Assembly (NCBI GenBank): GCA_026388335.1
Contig: JAPLJZ010000190.1
Coordinates: 1 to 49,293 of the forward strand
Length of the DNA stretch: 49,293 nucleotides
Direction of reading: 5' to 3'
DNA from: Deltaproteobacteria bacterium
Lineage (GTDB): Bacteria; Desulfobacterota; Syntrophia; Syntrophales; UBA8958
The notes beneath the pieces are model-generated. The model ran no database searches. It saw nothing but the letters and a program-made list of their open reading frames with translations, and was not told where the DNA came from. The translations under genes and the position numbers were made by a program. Shown one piece after another: positions 32,104 to 41,525 of this stretch; positions within the stretch are counted from its first letter, which is position 1, and every line of letters begins with the position of its first letter.

Positions 32104-32985
32104 ATGATCATCAATCAGGCAACCTTGCAGGGGGCACATAAGACGTTCAAGGTTATTTTCAACCAGGCGTTCGAGGGAGCGCCCAGTCAGTGGGATCTTG
32201 TGGCCATGCAAGTCCCGTCGGTCGGCCGGGAGCAGGGATATCCGTGGCTCGGCGATTTTCCTACCATGCGGGAATGGATCGGCGACCGGGTCATCAAGGA
32301 TCTTTCCGCATTTGACTATACCATCAAAAACAAACCCTATGAAGCCACGATCGGCGTGGATCGTGACGATATCGCGGACGATCTCCTCGGACTCTACAAT
32401 CCGAGAATCCAGGGCCTTGCCGTAGCGGCAAAGGAACATCCGGACATCCTGGTTTTCTCGCTCCTCAAGTTGGGTTTCGCTACCCGCTGCTTCGACGGCC
32501 AGTATTTCTTCGACACGGACCATCCCTGGGGTGACAGTGAGGTCTCCAATTCAGGCGGTGGAGCGGGAGAGCCGTGGTTCCTCATGGATCTGCGCCGCCC
32601 CATAAAACCGATGATCCTTCAGATGCGAAAGCAACCCGAATTTGTTGCTCTGGATCAGCCGGACAATCCGGAAACCTTCATGCGCAAAAAGTTCATCTAC
32701 GGCGTGGATGACAGGAAAAACGTCGGATTCGGTCTGTGGCAGTTGGCATACGGCAGCAAACAGACCCTCGATGAAACCAGTTACGCTGCTGCACGGGCAG
32801 CGATGATGTCCTTCAAGCGGGAAGACGGAGAGACGCCTCTCGGGATCATCCCGACCCATCTCATCCACGGTCCGCTGCTTGAGTCTGCAGCCAAGAAGGT
32901 TGTCGATGCAGCCAACAAAGCAGGTGGCGAGAGCAATATCTGGTACACCACGGCGAAGTCCGTAAACGTCCCCTGGTTGGCATAG
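32104..32985 (+). CDS. Major head protein (Mu T-like)
   Basis: 293 residues of the Mu-like gpT capsid family: TFKVIFNQAFEGAPSQWDLV, FPTMREWIGDRVIKDLSAFD, YTIKNKPYEATIGVDRDDI, GQYFFDTDHPWG. It forms the icosahedral shell. GGAGGATAAA precedes the ATG. Confidence 0.93.
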   Translation: MIINQATLQGAHKTFKVIFNQAFEGAPSQWDLVAMQVPSVGREQGYPWLGDFPTMREWIGDRVIKDLSAFDYTIKNKPYEATIGVDRDDIADDLLGLYNPRIQGLAVAAKEHPDILVFSLLKLGFATRCFDGQYFFDTDHPWGDSEVSNSGGGAGEPWFLMDLRRPIKPMILQMRKQPEFVALDQPDNPETFMRKKFIYGVDDRKNVGFGLWQLAYGSKQTLDETSYAAARAAMMSFKREDGETPLGIIPTHLIHGPLLESAAKKVVDAANKAGGESNIWYTTAKSVNVPWLA

Positions 32986-33055
32986 CCGGGCATAACCGAA
33001 ATTCCAGGGGGACATGGCACAAACATGTCTCCCTGCCGAGAAAGGAGAACAACTC

Positions 33056-33283
33056 ATGATGATATCAGTACGATCCATACCCAAGACGTTCCGCCGGGCC
33101 GGGAAGGAGTTTACGGACAAACCCCGGAAGATCGATGTAGATGAAGAGACCCTGGCGGTTTTGAAGGCTGAGCCGCTCCTTGTGGTCGAGGTGCTTCCGG
33201 AGGAACCTGTCACGGATAATGACAATCCGGAAACAGCCTCGGAGAAAAAGACTAAAACCGGTTCAAAAACCGGGGGGAAATAG
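33056..33283 (+). CDS. gp35-like small head-region protein
   Basis: 75 residues (SIPKTFRRAGKEFTDKPRKI, LAVLKAEPLLVVEVLPEE) with an acidic and Lys-rich tail, like HI1506/gp35 proteins that follow the major head gene in Mu-like phages. AAAGGAG lies ~9 bases upstream. Confidence 0.75.
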   Translation: MMISVRSIPKTFRRAGKEFTDKPRKIDVDEETLAVLKAEPLLVVEVLPEEPVTDNDNPETASEKKTKTGSKTGGK

Positions 33284-33330
33284 AACCTTCCAGGATACGG
33301 TTTTAAGCCTGTCGTTACAGGAGATAAGGG

Positions 33331-33789
33331 ATGCCCTACAGCACACTGACCGACATAAAGAAGCTCCTCACAGAGGGAAAGCTGATCCAGCTTACGGACG
33401 ACGAAAATTTGAAACCGGCGACGATCGACCCGGCCGATCCCGGCCATGCGCCGATGATCGGCCGGGTCGATGAGGCCATTGCGACGGCGGATGCGGAAAT
33501 CGACGGTTACTGCGCGGTAAAGTACACCGTGCCGTTTACTTCCGTCGTACCGCTGGTCAAAGGGCTGTCGGTAGAGATCTCGATCTATTACCTATACAAG
33601 CGGCGCACCGTGCCGGAGAAAGTTGAAAAGGCTTACGACAAGGCGGTGGCCAGGTTGAAGGATATCTCGCGCGGCCTGCTTTCGCTCGGCATCGATCCGC
33701 CTCCGGCGCCGGTCAGTTCCGGAGGGGCCGAGTCGAATAAATCCGTAAGCGACAGGGTATTTACCCGTGACTCCCTGAAAGGATTCTGA
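33331..33789 (+). CDS. gp36-like head-tail connector (DUF1320)
   Basis: 152 residues. IGRVDEAIATADAEIDGYCA and VKGLSVEISIYYLYKRR match DUF1320/gp36 proteins thought to act at the head-tail junction. Overlaps the next gene by one base. Confidence 0.85.
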   Translation: MPYSTLTDIKKLLTEGKLIQLTDDENLKPATIDPADPGHAPMIGRVDEAIATADAEIDGYCAVKYTVPFTSVVPLVKGLSVEISIYYLYKRRTVPEKVEKAYDKAVARLKDISRGLLSLGIDPPPAPVSSGGAESNKSVSDRVFTRDSLKGF

Positions 33790-34304
33790 TGCTGACCGAT
33801 ATCGAAGAAAAGATCGTCGAGCGGCTCGATGCCAAGATTACCGAACCGAAGCGCGTTGACATTGAGGAAGCCCACAAGTCGCTTTCCGTCCCGTCCATCG
33901 ATGTCATCGTGGGCGGCGGGGGATTCGCGAGGGTCGCCCAAAGTTACAAACTACAGGCGAACGTCTTTGTCATCGTCACATTTCAGCATCTGAGGAGCGT
34001 CCGGGATCGGCGCAAGGGTGTTTATCCTTTGTTGGAAGCTATCCTGGCTTCCCTTGTGGGCCAGTCCCTGGGACTGAAAATCGATCGCCTTGTTCCCAAG
34101 CGGCTGGATAATATCACCGAAAAGGAAGAGGCGGAAGACGGCAAAGTCGTCTTTCAAATAGAGTTTGAAACCGGGTTCATTATTAACGAGCTATCCGATG
34201 AGGCAATCACGGACCTGATCACTGTCGGCCTCGGATATTACCTGCGGCTCGAAGACGAAGCCGCCGTCGTCCAGGATACGGTAACCCTGGAAATTGAAGC
34301 ATAA
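33789..34304 (+). CDS. gp37-like tail terminator/connector (DUF1834)
   Basis: 171 residues matching DUF1834/gp37 (VPSIDVIVGGGGFARVAQSY, FVIVTFQHLRSVRDRRKGVY). In Mu, gp37 closes the tail tube. Order gp36-gp37 retained. Confidence 0.83.
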   Translation: MLTDIEEKIVERLDAKITEPKRVDIEEAHKSLSVPSIDVIVGGGGFARVAQSYKLQANVFVIVTFQHLRSVRDRRKGVYPLLEAILASLVGQSLGLKIDRLVPKRLDNITEKEEAEDGKVVFQIEFETGFIINELSDEAITDLITVGLGYYLRLEDEAAVVQDTVTLEIEA

Positions 34305-34316
34305 AGGAGAAAAGCC

Positions 34317-34502
34317 ATGAAAGTTCAGGCAGCGCCGGGTACCATGTGCCCGAAAGAGGGGAAGCCCAGAGCGTACATTACGGACAGCGCCCCTGAGGAA
34401 GTGGCCAACAGCGCCTATTACCGAAGGCTCGTTGCTGACGGGTCGCTGATGGCCGTGGTGGGAACACCCAAAAAGAAGGAGGTAAAGTCTGATGGCCAGT
34501 AA
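34317..34502 (+). CDS. gp38-like small tail-region protein (DUF2635)
   Basis: 61 residues with DUF2635 features (VQAAPGTMCPKEGKPRAYIT, YYRRLVADGSLMAV). Ends overlapping the sheath start by eleven bases; commonly precedes the sheath gene in Mu-like phages. Confidence 0.8.
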   Translation: MKVQAAPGTMCPKEGKPRAYITDSAPEEVANSAYYRRLVADGSLMAVVGTPKKKEVKSDGQ

Positions 34503-35928
34503 AAACATCTCATTTGACCAGATCCCCAGCAGCATCCGCAAGCCTGGGAAGTACATGGAATTCAATACCAAGCTTGCGGTGCGGACCCTGCCCGCCAACC
34601 GGCAGCGAACCCTGATCATCGCCCCGATGCTCTCCACGGGCAGCGTCGCCGAATGTGTGCCGACGACGGTCTTTTCCGACACCGAGGCGGCGGCTTACTT
34701 CGGAACGGGCTCGATCGCACACCTGATGGCACGGGCGGCCATCAAGGCGAATCCATATCTCGATCTCACGATCTGTGCCCTGGCCGATGCGACAGCGGCC
34801 CCCGTCAAACGGGTGGAGACGCTCACCATAACCGGCCCGGCAACCTCGACAGGCGTCATCACGCTATACGTCGGGAATGTCCGGATGCAAATGGGGATCG
34901 CCTCCGCCGACACGGCTATTGAAATTGCTGCGGCCCTCGTCGCGGAACTGGCCAAGTACCCCGACCTGCCCTTCACGGCTGCTGTGGGAACGGAGGCCAA
35001 TACCCACAAGGTCATCTTCACGGCCAGAAATGCCGGGACCGTCCCCAACCAGGTGGATTTCGCCGCAGAGATCACCGCCTCCGGCGTTACGGGAACCTTC
35101 GCCCAGACCACGGCGGGCGCCGTGGACCCGGATATCGAGGATGCCCTGGCTCCTGTGTTCGCTGAGCAATATCACATCGTGGTGTCCCCGTTTAACGACC
35201 AGACATCTCTCGAAGCCCTGCGGGATCACCTCGACAACGTCAGCGGACCGATGGAGCAGCGACCAGGCGTAGGCGTTTACGGATACGACGGCGCTCTCGG
35301 TTCATGTACAACCCTTTCCGGCCTGGTCAACCACGGGCGCATCGTCTGCGCCTATTATCGGGGGACAAAGAGCCCGGCCTATGAACTCGGCGCGGCCTTT
35401 GCCGCCGTCATGGCCTTTGAGGAGGATCCGGCGCGGCCCCTGAACCTCCTGGAGTTGAAAGGAATCGCGGCGCCGCCGATCGATCAGCGCCTCTCCAGGA
35501 CGGAGCAGGAAAACCTGCTCTACAACGGCACAACGCCCCTGGAAGTAGGTCCCGGAGAAAAGAGCCAGATCGTCCGGGCGATTACGACGTACATTCACGA
35601 TCCCCAGGGCATTGACGATATCTCACTTCTGGACGTCACGACCATCCGGACCCTCGACTATGTGCGGGAGGCCATCCGGCAGCGGATCAGCCTGCGCTTC
35701 CCCAGGGAAAAGCTTTCCTCCAAGACGCCACCCCAGGTGCGGGACCAGATCATGGACGTTCTGGAAAAGCTGGAGGAGCTGGAAATCGTGGAAGAGGTGA
35801 CGGCCAACGCCGACGGCGTCATCGTGGAGCGTGACCTGCAGGACCCGAACCGCCTGAACGCGAAGATCCCCGTGGATGTCGTCAACGGGTTGCATGTGTT
35901 CGCTGGCCGGATCGATCTGTTACTGTAA
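34492..35928 (+). CDS. Contractile tail sheath (Mu L-like)
   Basis: 478 residues. FDQIPSSIRKPGKYMEFNTK and LIIAPMLSTG start, a variable middle, and a C-terminal part (IVRAITTYIHDPQGIDDISL, VNGLHVFAGRIDLLL) match gpL sheath proteins. It wraps the tube and contracts at infection. Establishes a myovirus-type tail. Confidence 0.92.
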   Translation: MASKNISFDQIPSSIRKPGKYMEFNTKLAVRTLPANRQRTLIIAPMLSTGSVAECVPTTVFSDTEAAAYFGTGSIAHLMARAAIKANPYLDLTICALADATAAPVKRVETLTITGPATSTGVITLYVGNVRMQMGIASADTAIEIAAALVAELAKYPDLPFTAAVGTEANTHKVIFTARNAGTVPNQVDFAAEITASGVTGTFAQTTAGAVDPDIEDALAPVFAEQYHIVVSPFNDQTSLEALRDHLDNVSGPMEQRPGVGVYGYDGALGSCTTLSGLVNHGRIVCAYYRGTKSPAYELGAAFAAVMAFEEDPARPLNLLELKGIAAPPIDQRLSRTEQENLLYNGTTPLEVGPGEKSQIVRAITTYIHDPQGIDDISLLDVTTIRTLDYVREAIRQRISLRFPREKLSSKTPPQVRDQIMDVLEKLEELEIVEEVTANADGVIVERDLQDPNRLNAKIPVDVVNGLHVFAGRIDLLL

Positions 35929-35944
35929 ACAAACACCCTCGCAT

Positions 35945-35964
35945 CCCCCTTTCCTAAAAGGGGG
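35945..35964 (+). promoter_or_regulatory. Hairpin between sheath and tube genes
   Basis: CCCCCTTT-CCTA-AAAGGGGG, a perfect 8-bp stem in the 66-bp gap. No T-run; perhaps an mRNA stability element adjusting tube versus sheath expression. Confidence 0.4.
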
Positions 35965-35994
35965 CGCGAGAGGCGATTTTAAAAGGAGGCTGTC

Positions 35995-36363
35995 ATGGCT
36001 GAAGAATATGTGTCCCAGGTTAGGTTGGAGGTGGGAGACAAGGGAAGTATCACTGATTTCAAATCGGTGGAAGAAAATGAGTTCGAAGTTTACAAAACAG
36101 TGCCCCTGATGAATTCGACGGGGCATATCAAGACGCGGGAGCGTCACGGTGTAAAGCTGGAGTATGTAGTTCCCAAAGATACGCCGCCCAGCGACTTTTC
36201 GACGGTTAAGAACGCAACGATCAAAATCTATCGCGATAATGGTGCCAATGTCACCTACAGCGGCGTCTATGTCACCAAGATCGGAAGCGTGAAATACGAC
36301 GGCGACAAGGAAGCCACGCAAATGATCGAGTTCTCGGCGAAAAATAGAAAGGTTGGTGCGTGA
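35995..36363 (+). CDS. Tail tube protein (Mu gp40/M-like)
   Basis: 122 residues following the sheath gene. Beta-rich (VRLEVGDKGSITDFKSVEEN, VYVTKIGSVKYDGDKEATQM) as expected of the tube protomer in Mu-like phages. AAAAGGAGG precedes the ATG. Confidence 0.85.
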   Translation: MAEEYVSQVRLEVGDKGSITDFKSVEENEFEVYKTVPLMNSTGHIKTRERHGVKLEYVVPKDTPPSDFSTVKNATIKIYRDNGANVTYSGVYVTKIGSVKYDGDKEATQMIEFSAKNRKVGA

Positions 36364-36683
36364 TGCTGACGGAAAAAGGAACGCTACCCATCGGCGTGGA
36401 ATACGATGGGAAAACCCATAAGGACTTCGAGATTCGGGAACAACTCGTGGCCGATTCTATTGCCATTTACGACGATCCCGATCGGGCCGGGCGTGCCGTC
36501 CGGAATCACGCCTATGCCGGTGTGTGCCTCCTGGCCGGGCAGATCGTTTCCCTGGGCGAGATTCCCAAGGAGGCCCTGACCCCCGAATTGATCATGGGCA
36601 TGCATGACGATGATTTCGAGGAAATAAAAGCGGCGGACAAGAGGCTGACGGAACGTCGCAATTCCTTTCGCGACGGGCGGTAG
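36363..36683 (+). CDS. Tail assembly chaperone, N-terminal product (gp41-like)
   Basis: 106 residues (TLPIGVEYDGKTHKDFEIRE, GVCLLAGQIVSLGEIPKEAL) of the gp41 family, which chaperones the tape measure. Starts at ATG 36363, overlapping the tube stop. The next frame (36661-36843) continues without a stop from inside the end of this gene, suggesting a programmed frameshift. Confidence 0.82.
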   Translation: MLTEKGTLPIGVEYDGKTHKDFEIREQLVADSIAIYDDPDRAGRAVRNHAYAGVCLLAGQIVSLGEIPKEALTPELIMGMHDDDFEEIKAADKRLTERRNSFRDGR

Positions 36684-36696
36684 CGCCCAGCGCCGA

Positions 36697-36843
36697 ATGA
36701 TTCTGGCCCTGCTGGACAGGGGTTTCCGTTATAGGGAGATTTTGGCGATGCCGGAAAGGGAAGCCCTGCAGTATTTAGAGGAATGGCAGGATATGACCAA
36801 ACCGCAGGGATCGGGGAAAAAGTACCGGGTAAAGGGAAAATAA
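36697..36843 (+). CDS. Probable frameshift extension of the tail chaperone
   Basis: ORF of 48 codons (MILALLDRGFRYREILAMPE, REALQYLEEWQDMTKPQG) with no ribosome site. Its frame stays open upstream through 36661, overlapping the end of the chaperone gene in the +1/-2 phase. Tail chaperones in Mu-like phages are made as a short and a frameshifted long form. The shift site would lie between about 36661 and 36683, probably near GGGCGG (36675-36680). The ATG coordinate marks only the certain part. Confidence 0.6.
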   Translation: MILALLDRGFRYREILAMPEREALQYLEEWQDMTKPQGSGKKYRVKGK

Positions 36844-38745
36844 ATGGGCAAGGACATGAAGGTTTTTCTGGAGCTGGACGCGAACGCCGCCAAGATGAAG
36901 GAAGGCGTGCGCCAGGGCGAACAGGCCCTGACCGGATTCCGCGGGGTCGTGAAGGGCCTAAAGAATGACCTTGAGTATGCCACCTCAAAGATCGGCGTCC
37001 TGGGAACGGCAGCGGCGGCCCTCTCCACGGGGCTGGTCGCGAAGCGTCTTTTCTCCATCAAGGATTTCATGCCCATTGACGACTCCCTGGTGACGATCCG
37101 TCACCGCCTTTCCGCCACGGCAGGGGAGATGGATTACCTCCGGAGTAAAATCGCTGCAACGGCTGGTGAAGGCCACAACATGGAGGCCCTGTTCAAGAGC
37201 GCCGAGAAACTCACCTACCTGGGCACGCCCAAAGGCGTTTTGAGCGTCCTTTCTTCATCGGCGATGGTTTCCAAGGCGATGCGTGAAGATCTGACCCTGA
37301 CGACGGAGACTATGTCCCGTCTGATGAAGATCTATGGCATCCCCACCGACAAGGTGGATAGTGTCGCCAAAAAGTTGATCGCCTCCCGGCTCGATCTGGA
37401 AACCCTGAACGTCCTTGTTCAGCGAAATGTTACCAAGGGCGGCGCAAAAAATCTGGAGAGCTTCCTCGCCCTCGTCGGCGGCCTGAAAAAAGCGGGCATC
37501 GACTCCTCCCGTGGCGCCGGGAAACTGATTGAGATGATCAACCAGTTGGAGACCAAAACGGATACACTCCAGAGATCGGGGATCAAGGTCTTTGAAACCG
37601 ATCCTGAGACGGGAAAGAAAACGAAGCGGGACGACGCAGATATCATCAATGACTTGAAAGAGAAGGTGGCCCACTATCGCGCCCTGGGATGGAGTGAGGA
37701 AAAACTGGCCACGGCTCTGAACAAGCTTGCCCCCGGTCTCCTGGAGACGTTGGATTATGTGGAGAAAGCCGGAGCGAAGATCAAAAAGACGCAGGAAGAC
37801 ATGGGAAACGCCGGGGTCATCACCGCCAAGCGCCTGGCCGAGGCCAACGACAAGTGGAGCACGCAACTGGACAAGGTCAAGGGGCACCTGGACGCCGTCA
37901 AGGTAAGATTTGCCTGGATTTATGATATCGCCAAAAAACCGCTCAAAATCGTTGCTGATTCTCCGAACCTTGTCCAAGGGGCCGCTCTCACGGCGGGCGG
38001 GATCTCCGCGGCGATCCTGGCCGGGTTGGCTTATTTCAAAGGGAAGGATTTTTTAAAAAACCTGCCCGGCGGCGGTGCGGGAAGTGCGGCCAAATCAATC
38101 ATCAGTTCCGACTTTCTGAAATCGCGGGCCGAGATGGCAGGCCGTCTGGCCGAGTTCAAGCTGGTGGATACGGGGGCGAAAACAATGGGCGTCGGCCTCG
38201 TGCCCGTATATGTCGTCAACTGGCCCGCAGGTGGTATTGCGACAGGAATGGATATGGCATCGAAAGGGAGCAAGGGCCTGGAAAAAGCCGGAGATATAGC
38301 CACGGGCGCGGCGGCCGCAAAAACGCTGGAAAAGCTTAGCGCAACACGAATGGTACTGGAAAAGCTGAAAACATGGGGCGGTGCGGCCTGGAGAGGCGCG
38401 GGCGGTCTCATGATGAAATACACCCCCCTGTTTCTCCCCCGACAGGTTATCCTTCCTGCGGCCGCGGGATACGGCGCAGGCTGGGCTCTTAACCAGGGCA
38501 GCGGAGCAATAGCGGGATTGATGTCCAGCGGCAAATATCATGGTTCAGGCTGGTTGGGAGAAATGATCTATGATTCCATACACCGTGAGGACGTAATCAA
38601 GAATGCCATAGCAGGCATGAAGCCTCCGGAAGTGAAAAACGATATCGAGATCAATCTTCGGATCGATCAGAACGGTAGCATCATTGGAGACACAGGTAAC
38701 CTGAATACGGATGTCCGGATAAATCTGGACCGGGGCATGTTCTAA
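36844..38745 (+). CDS. Tape measure protein (Mu gp42-like)
   Basis: 633 residues, Lys/Ala-rich and helical, with MKVFLELDANAAKMKEGVRQ at the start, and hydrophobic stretches (AALTAGGISAAILAGLAYF). It sets tail length; begins directly after the chaperone extension's stop (TAAATGG). Location and composition are the basis; sequence similarity of tape measures is low. Confidence 0.87.
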   Translation: MGKDMKVFLELDANAAKMKEGVRQGEQALTGFRGVVKGLKNDLEYATSKIGVLGTAAAALSTGLVAKRLFSIKDFMPIDDSLVTIRHRLSATAGEMDYLRSKIAATAGEGHNMEALFKSAEKLTYLGTPKGVLSVLSSSAMVSKAMREDLTLTTETMSRLMKIYGIPTDKVDSVAKKLIASRLDLETLNVLVQRNVTKGGAKNLESFLALVGGLKKAGIDSSRGAGKLIEMINQLETKTDTLQRSGIKVFETDPETGKKTKRDDADIINDLKEKVAHYRALGWSEEKLATALNKLAPGLLETLDYVEKAGAKIKKTQEDMGNAGVITAKRLAEANDKWSTQLDKVKGHLDAVKVRFAWIYDIAKKPLKIVADSPNLVQGAALTAGGISAAILAGLAYFKGKDFLKNLPGGGAGSAAKSIISSDFLKSRAEMAGRLAEFKLVDTGAKTMGVGLVPVYVVNWPAGGIATGMDMASKGSKGLEKAGDIATGAAAAKTLEKLSATRMVLEKLKTWGGAAWRGAGGLMMKYTPLFLPRQVILPAAAGYGAGWALNQGSGAIAGLMSSGKYHGSGWLGEMIYDSIHREDVIKNAIAGMKPPEVKNDIEINLRIDQNGSIIGDTGNLNTDVRINLDRGMF

Positions 38746-38746
38746 G

Positions 38747-40447
38747 ATGGACGATCTGTTTAAAGACCTGAAGAAAATGGGAGAACAAATCACCGCCCAG
38801 GGGCAGGATATTGTTAAAGACCTGCAGAAACAGGGGCAGGGGATGTCGGCAAAGATCCCCGGCATGGCCAATGATATGAAAGCCCAGATGGAGCCCGCCC
38901 TGATTCAGATGACCGGCATGGGAAAGGGCCTGGTCGATCAGATGAAACCGGCGGCGGAAAATATGTCCCGGTCCGTCTCGAAAGCCATGCCTGATTTGAA
39001 AAAATCCGCATCCGCCGTATCGAGCGCCGCAGCTTCCATTATCGCCGTTCCTAAAGCCATTCCCGATGCCGCCCGGTCGACCATGCCGTCATCTCCCGTG
39101 GCAGGCGAACTGATTCAGCCTATGGAAGGTATGTTCAATGGCCTCTCTCTGGAGATGGAGACGATTGAAGATACCTTTGAGAAGGCCATCGCCCAGTACG
39201 ATTATCCCTATGCCGACGGCGTCGATCTGGAAGATATGGGGCAAAAGGCCCACAAGCTCCGGATGCGCTGTTATTTCTACGATAACGCCGAACAGAAAAC
39301 CTATGGCTATCATATCTTATTGCTCAACGACTTGGCCTCGCGGGATCTGATTGACCTCATGCATCCTAAATATGGACTGCTGGAAGGCAAGATCGAGTCC
39401 TTCATTGTCCAGCATGACGACCGTCAGCGTTGCGCCGTGGTGGATATCGTTTTTGTCGAGCAGATGCGGGCCACATATGAGGGCGGTGCACCTCCCTTAT
39501 ATGTGCAGGCAAAGGTGGAAACAGCCTTTTCCGACGGTCAGAAACAACAGGCGGCAAAACTCGCCTCCGATATTAAAGCGGCGCTGCCCCCGCCGGATAA
39601 AAGTATCATAGAAAAAATCCTTGACCGCTCGAAAGCGCTACTGGCTCAGGTACAGGAATATTCCAACAAAACAAGGGCCTTTGTCGGGGCTGTGGAGGGT
39701 TATATCGCCACATCCGAAGCCATCGTCAACCAGGTCATGAGCCCCGTTAATTCCCTCCAGGCGACGATCAGCTATGCAGAAAATCTGCCTGGTAGAATTC
39801 TTGGCTCCAATGCCGGGATAGTGGAACGGGTTGCCCTCCTTTATACCTCGTTAAAGAATTTTCCCACGCGCTTTATCAAACAACTCGATAGCGCCTTTGA
39901 CGACATGCTGGATTCGCTTACGTCCTTCAATCCGACCGACCCGACGCCAGCGAAGGAAATCATGGCTACTCATCTGGAAATCGCCTGCGCCCAGCGCCTG
40001 GCCCTGGAGGCGGCTCAGATTTATGCCGCCGATGATGATGCTTTCCGGGGCGGAAGCGGCGAAAAATCCGTGGGGATGGTTTACGCCAACGCCGATCAGG
40101 CCGCCGAGGAAAGCAGCGGTAGTATATCGACTTCATCTTTTCAGATCATGAACATTCAGGAGTTGGAAGAAACCCTGGCCATTGTCCGAAATAGAATAGA
40201 GAGGGCCGTAGCCAAGGCCCGCGAGATGGACAGCCTTAAACAGATGGCCGAGGCCTTGCTGATCCAGGTCAACCGGGTCCGTCTGGAACGGGAACGGATG
40301 ATGAAAGTTGTCCTGGACAATCCCATGCCCCTGCACCTGGTCTGCTTGAAATACGGCTTGCCCTATACCGATGCGGAGCGCCTGTTGAAGGTGAACCGAA
40401 TCAGGAACCCCAATTTTACCGCTGGCGAGGTGTATGTTTATGCCTGA
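38747..40447 (+). CDS. DNA circularisation protein N / baseplate component, LysM-like tail
   Basis: 566 residues. A long N-terminal helical part rich in Met, Lys and Gln, then a core domain matching Mu gpN (EDTFEKAIAQYDYPYADGVD, MGQKAHKLRMRCYFYDN, FIVQHDDRQRCAVVDIVFVE), and a C-terminal LysM-like stretch (LKYGLPYTDAERLLKVNRIR). gpN connects tail and baseplate in Mu. The N-terminal ~120 residues before the core are unusual. Confidence 0.86.
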   Translation: MDDLFKDLKKMGEQITAQGQDIVKDLQKQGQGMSAKIPGMANDMKAQMEPALIQMTGMGKGLVDQMKPAAENMSRSVSKAMPDLKKSASAVSSAAASIIAVPKAIPDAARSTMPSSPVAGELIQPMEGMFNGLSLEMETIEDTFEKAIAQYDYPYADGVDLEDMGQKAHKLRMRCYFYDNAEQKTYGYHILLLNDLASRDLIDLMHPKYGLLEGKIESFIVQHDDRQRCAVVDIVFVEQMRATYEGGAPPLYVQAKVETAFSDGQKQQAAKLASDIKAALPPPDKSIIEKILDRSKALLAQVQEYSNKTRAFVGAVEGYIATSEAIVNQVMSPVNSLQATISYAENLPGRILGSNAGIVERVALLYTSLKNFPTRFIKQLDSAFDDMLDSLTSFNPTDPTPAKEIMATHLEIACAQRLALEAAQIYAADDDAFRGGSGEKSVGMVYANADQAAEESSGSISTSSFQIMNIQELEETLAIVRNRIERAVAKAREMDSLKQMAEALLIQVNRVRLERERMMKVVLDNPMPLHLVCLKYGLPYTDAERLLKVNRIRNPNFTAGEVYVYA

Positions 40448-41525
40448 TCAAGTTGTGTTGAAAGTCGGCAACCAAGTGCCCGATCAGATCATCGAGAATT
40501 TTGAAAAATACCAGATCGATGCCGATCTCTATACTCCCGCCGATGCCTTTCACCTGGAGCTGGCCAATCCGGAAACTAATATTACAGCGGGTATGCGTTG
40601 CGATTTGTTTGTCAATGGGAAAAGGGAGCTGACGGGCCTGATCGACAAGGTCCAACGGCGGGTCAATAAACGCGGTGTTTCCCTGACGGTCGCTGGCCGG
40701 GACCTCATGGGGCTCCTCGTCGATTCCTATTGCGAGAAATGGATGACCTTGTCCGGGAAAACCTTGAAGGGTCTGGCGGAGATGCTATTGAAAGACGTTC
40801 CTTTCATCAATCGAAAGGAGATCGTCTATCAGGAAAACATTGTCGGGAAAGGCAAGGGAAAAAAGAAAACGTCGGGCAAGGGAGGCTCTATCTTCGCCCG
40901 TGACGCCGCGCAAAAGATCGCCCAGATTGAGCCGGGCATGACCATATTCGAGGTGCTGAAAACCTATTCTTTGAGCCGGGGACTCCTTTTCTATTCCCTG
41001 CCGAACGGCACGTTCGTGTTTGGCAGACCGCTGGCCCTGGGGGATGCGTCCTTCAATCTGCAACTCCTCCGAAGCGGTGCGGGGAATAACGTCCTCGAAT
41101 CCGACAAGATCGACGATATTTCAAAAAGATATTCCAAGATCACTGTCGTCGGTCAACAGCAGGGGGCCACATCCATCTGGGCAGCCAGCGGGATCAATAC
41201 GAAAACTGCCGCCCCCGTGGTGGATGCAAGCTTCCCGTTTTATAAGCCCTTTGTGGCGACGGACAACAATGACAGCCTGAGCCCGAAGGAACATGCCCGC
41301 ATAATCATGGAAAAGCAGCGGCGAGAGGGACGGCAGTTCCTTTACAAGGTGGGCCGACATAGCCAGGCCGGAGCAAACTGGTCCATCAATGAACTGTGCC
41401 GGGTCAAGGATGAGGTTCAGGAAATCGATGGCGTTTACCTGATATATGGCCGCACCTTTGAGCTGAACAAGAAGGACGGGCCGACCACAAAGCTGAAACT
41501 GGGCGAACCGGGGCTGGTGGCATAA
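40440..41525 (+). CDS. Baseplate hub protein (Mu gpP/gp44-like)
   Basis: 361 residues from ATG 40440, overlapping the previous gene; an ATG at 40434 is also possible. NITAGMRCDLFVNGKRELTG, GVSLTVAGRDLMGLLVDSYC and a C-terminal beta region (DEVQEIDGVYLIYGRTFELN) match the gpP/late-control D family. It forms the hub of the baseplate under the spike. Confidence 0.88.
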   Translation: MPDQVVLKVGNQVPDQIIENFEKYQIDADLYTPADAFHLELANPETNITAGMRCDLFVNGKRELTGLIDKVQRRVNKRGVSLTVAGRDLMGLLVDSYCEKWMTLSGKTLKGLAEMLLKDVPFINRKEIVYQENIVGKGKGKKKTSGKGGSIFARDAAQKIAQIEPGMTIFEVLKTYSLSRGLLFYSLPNGTFVFGRPLALGDASFNLQLLRSGAGNNVLESDKIDDISKRYSKITVVGQQQGATSIWAASGINTKTAAPVVDASFPFYKPFVATDNNDSLSPKEHARIIMEKQRREGRQFLYKVGRHSQAGANWSINELCRVKDEVQEIDGVYLIYGRTFELNKKDGPTTKLKLGEPGLVA

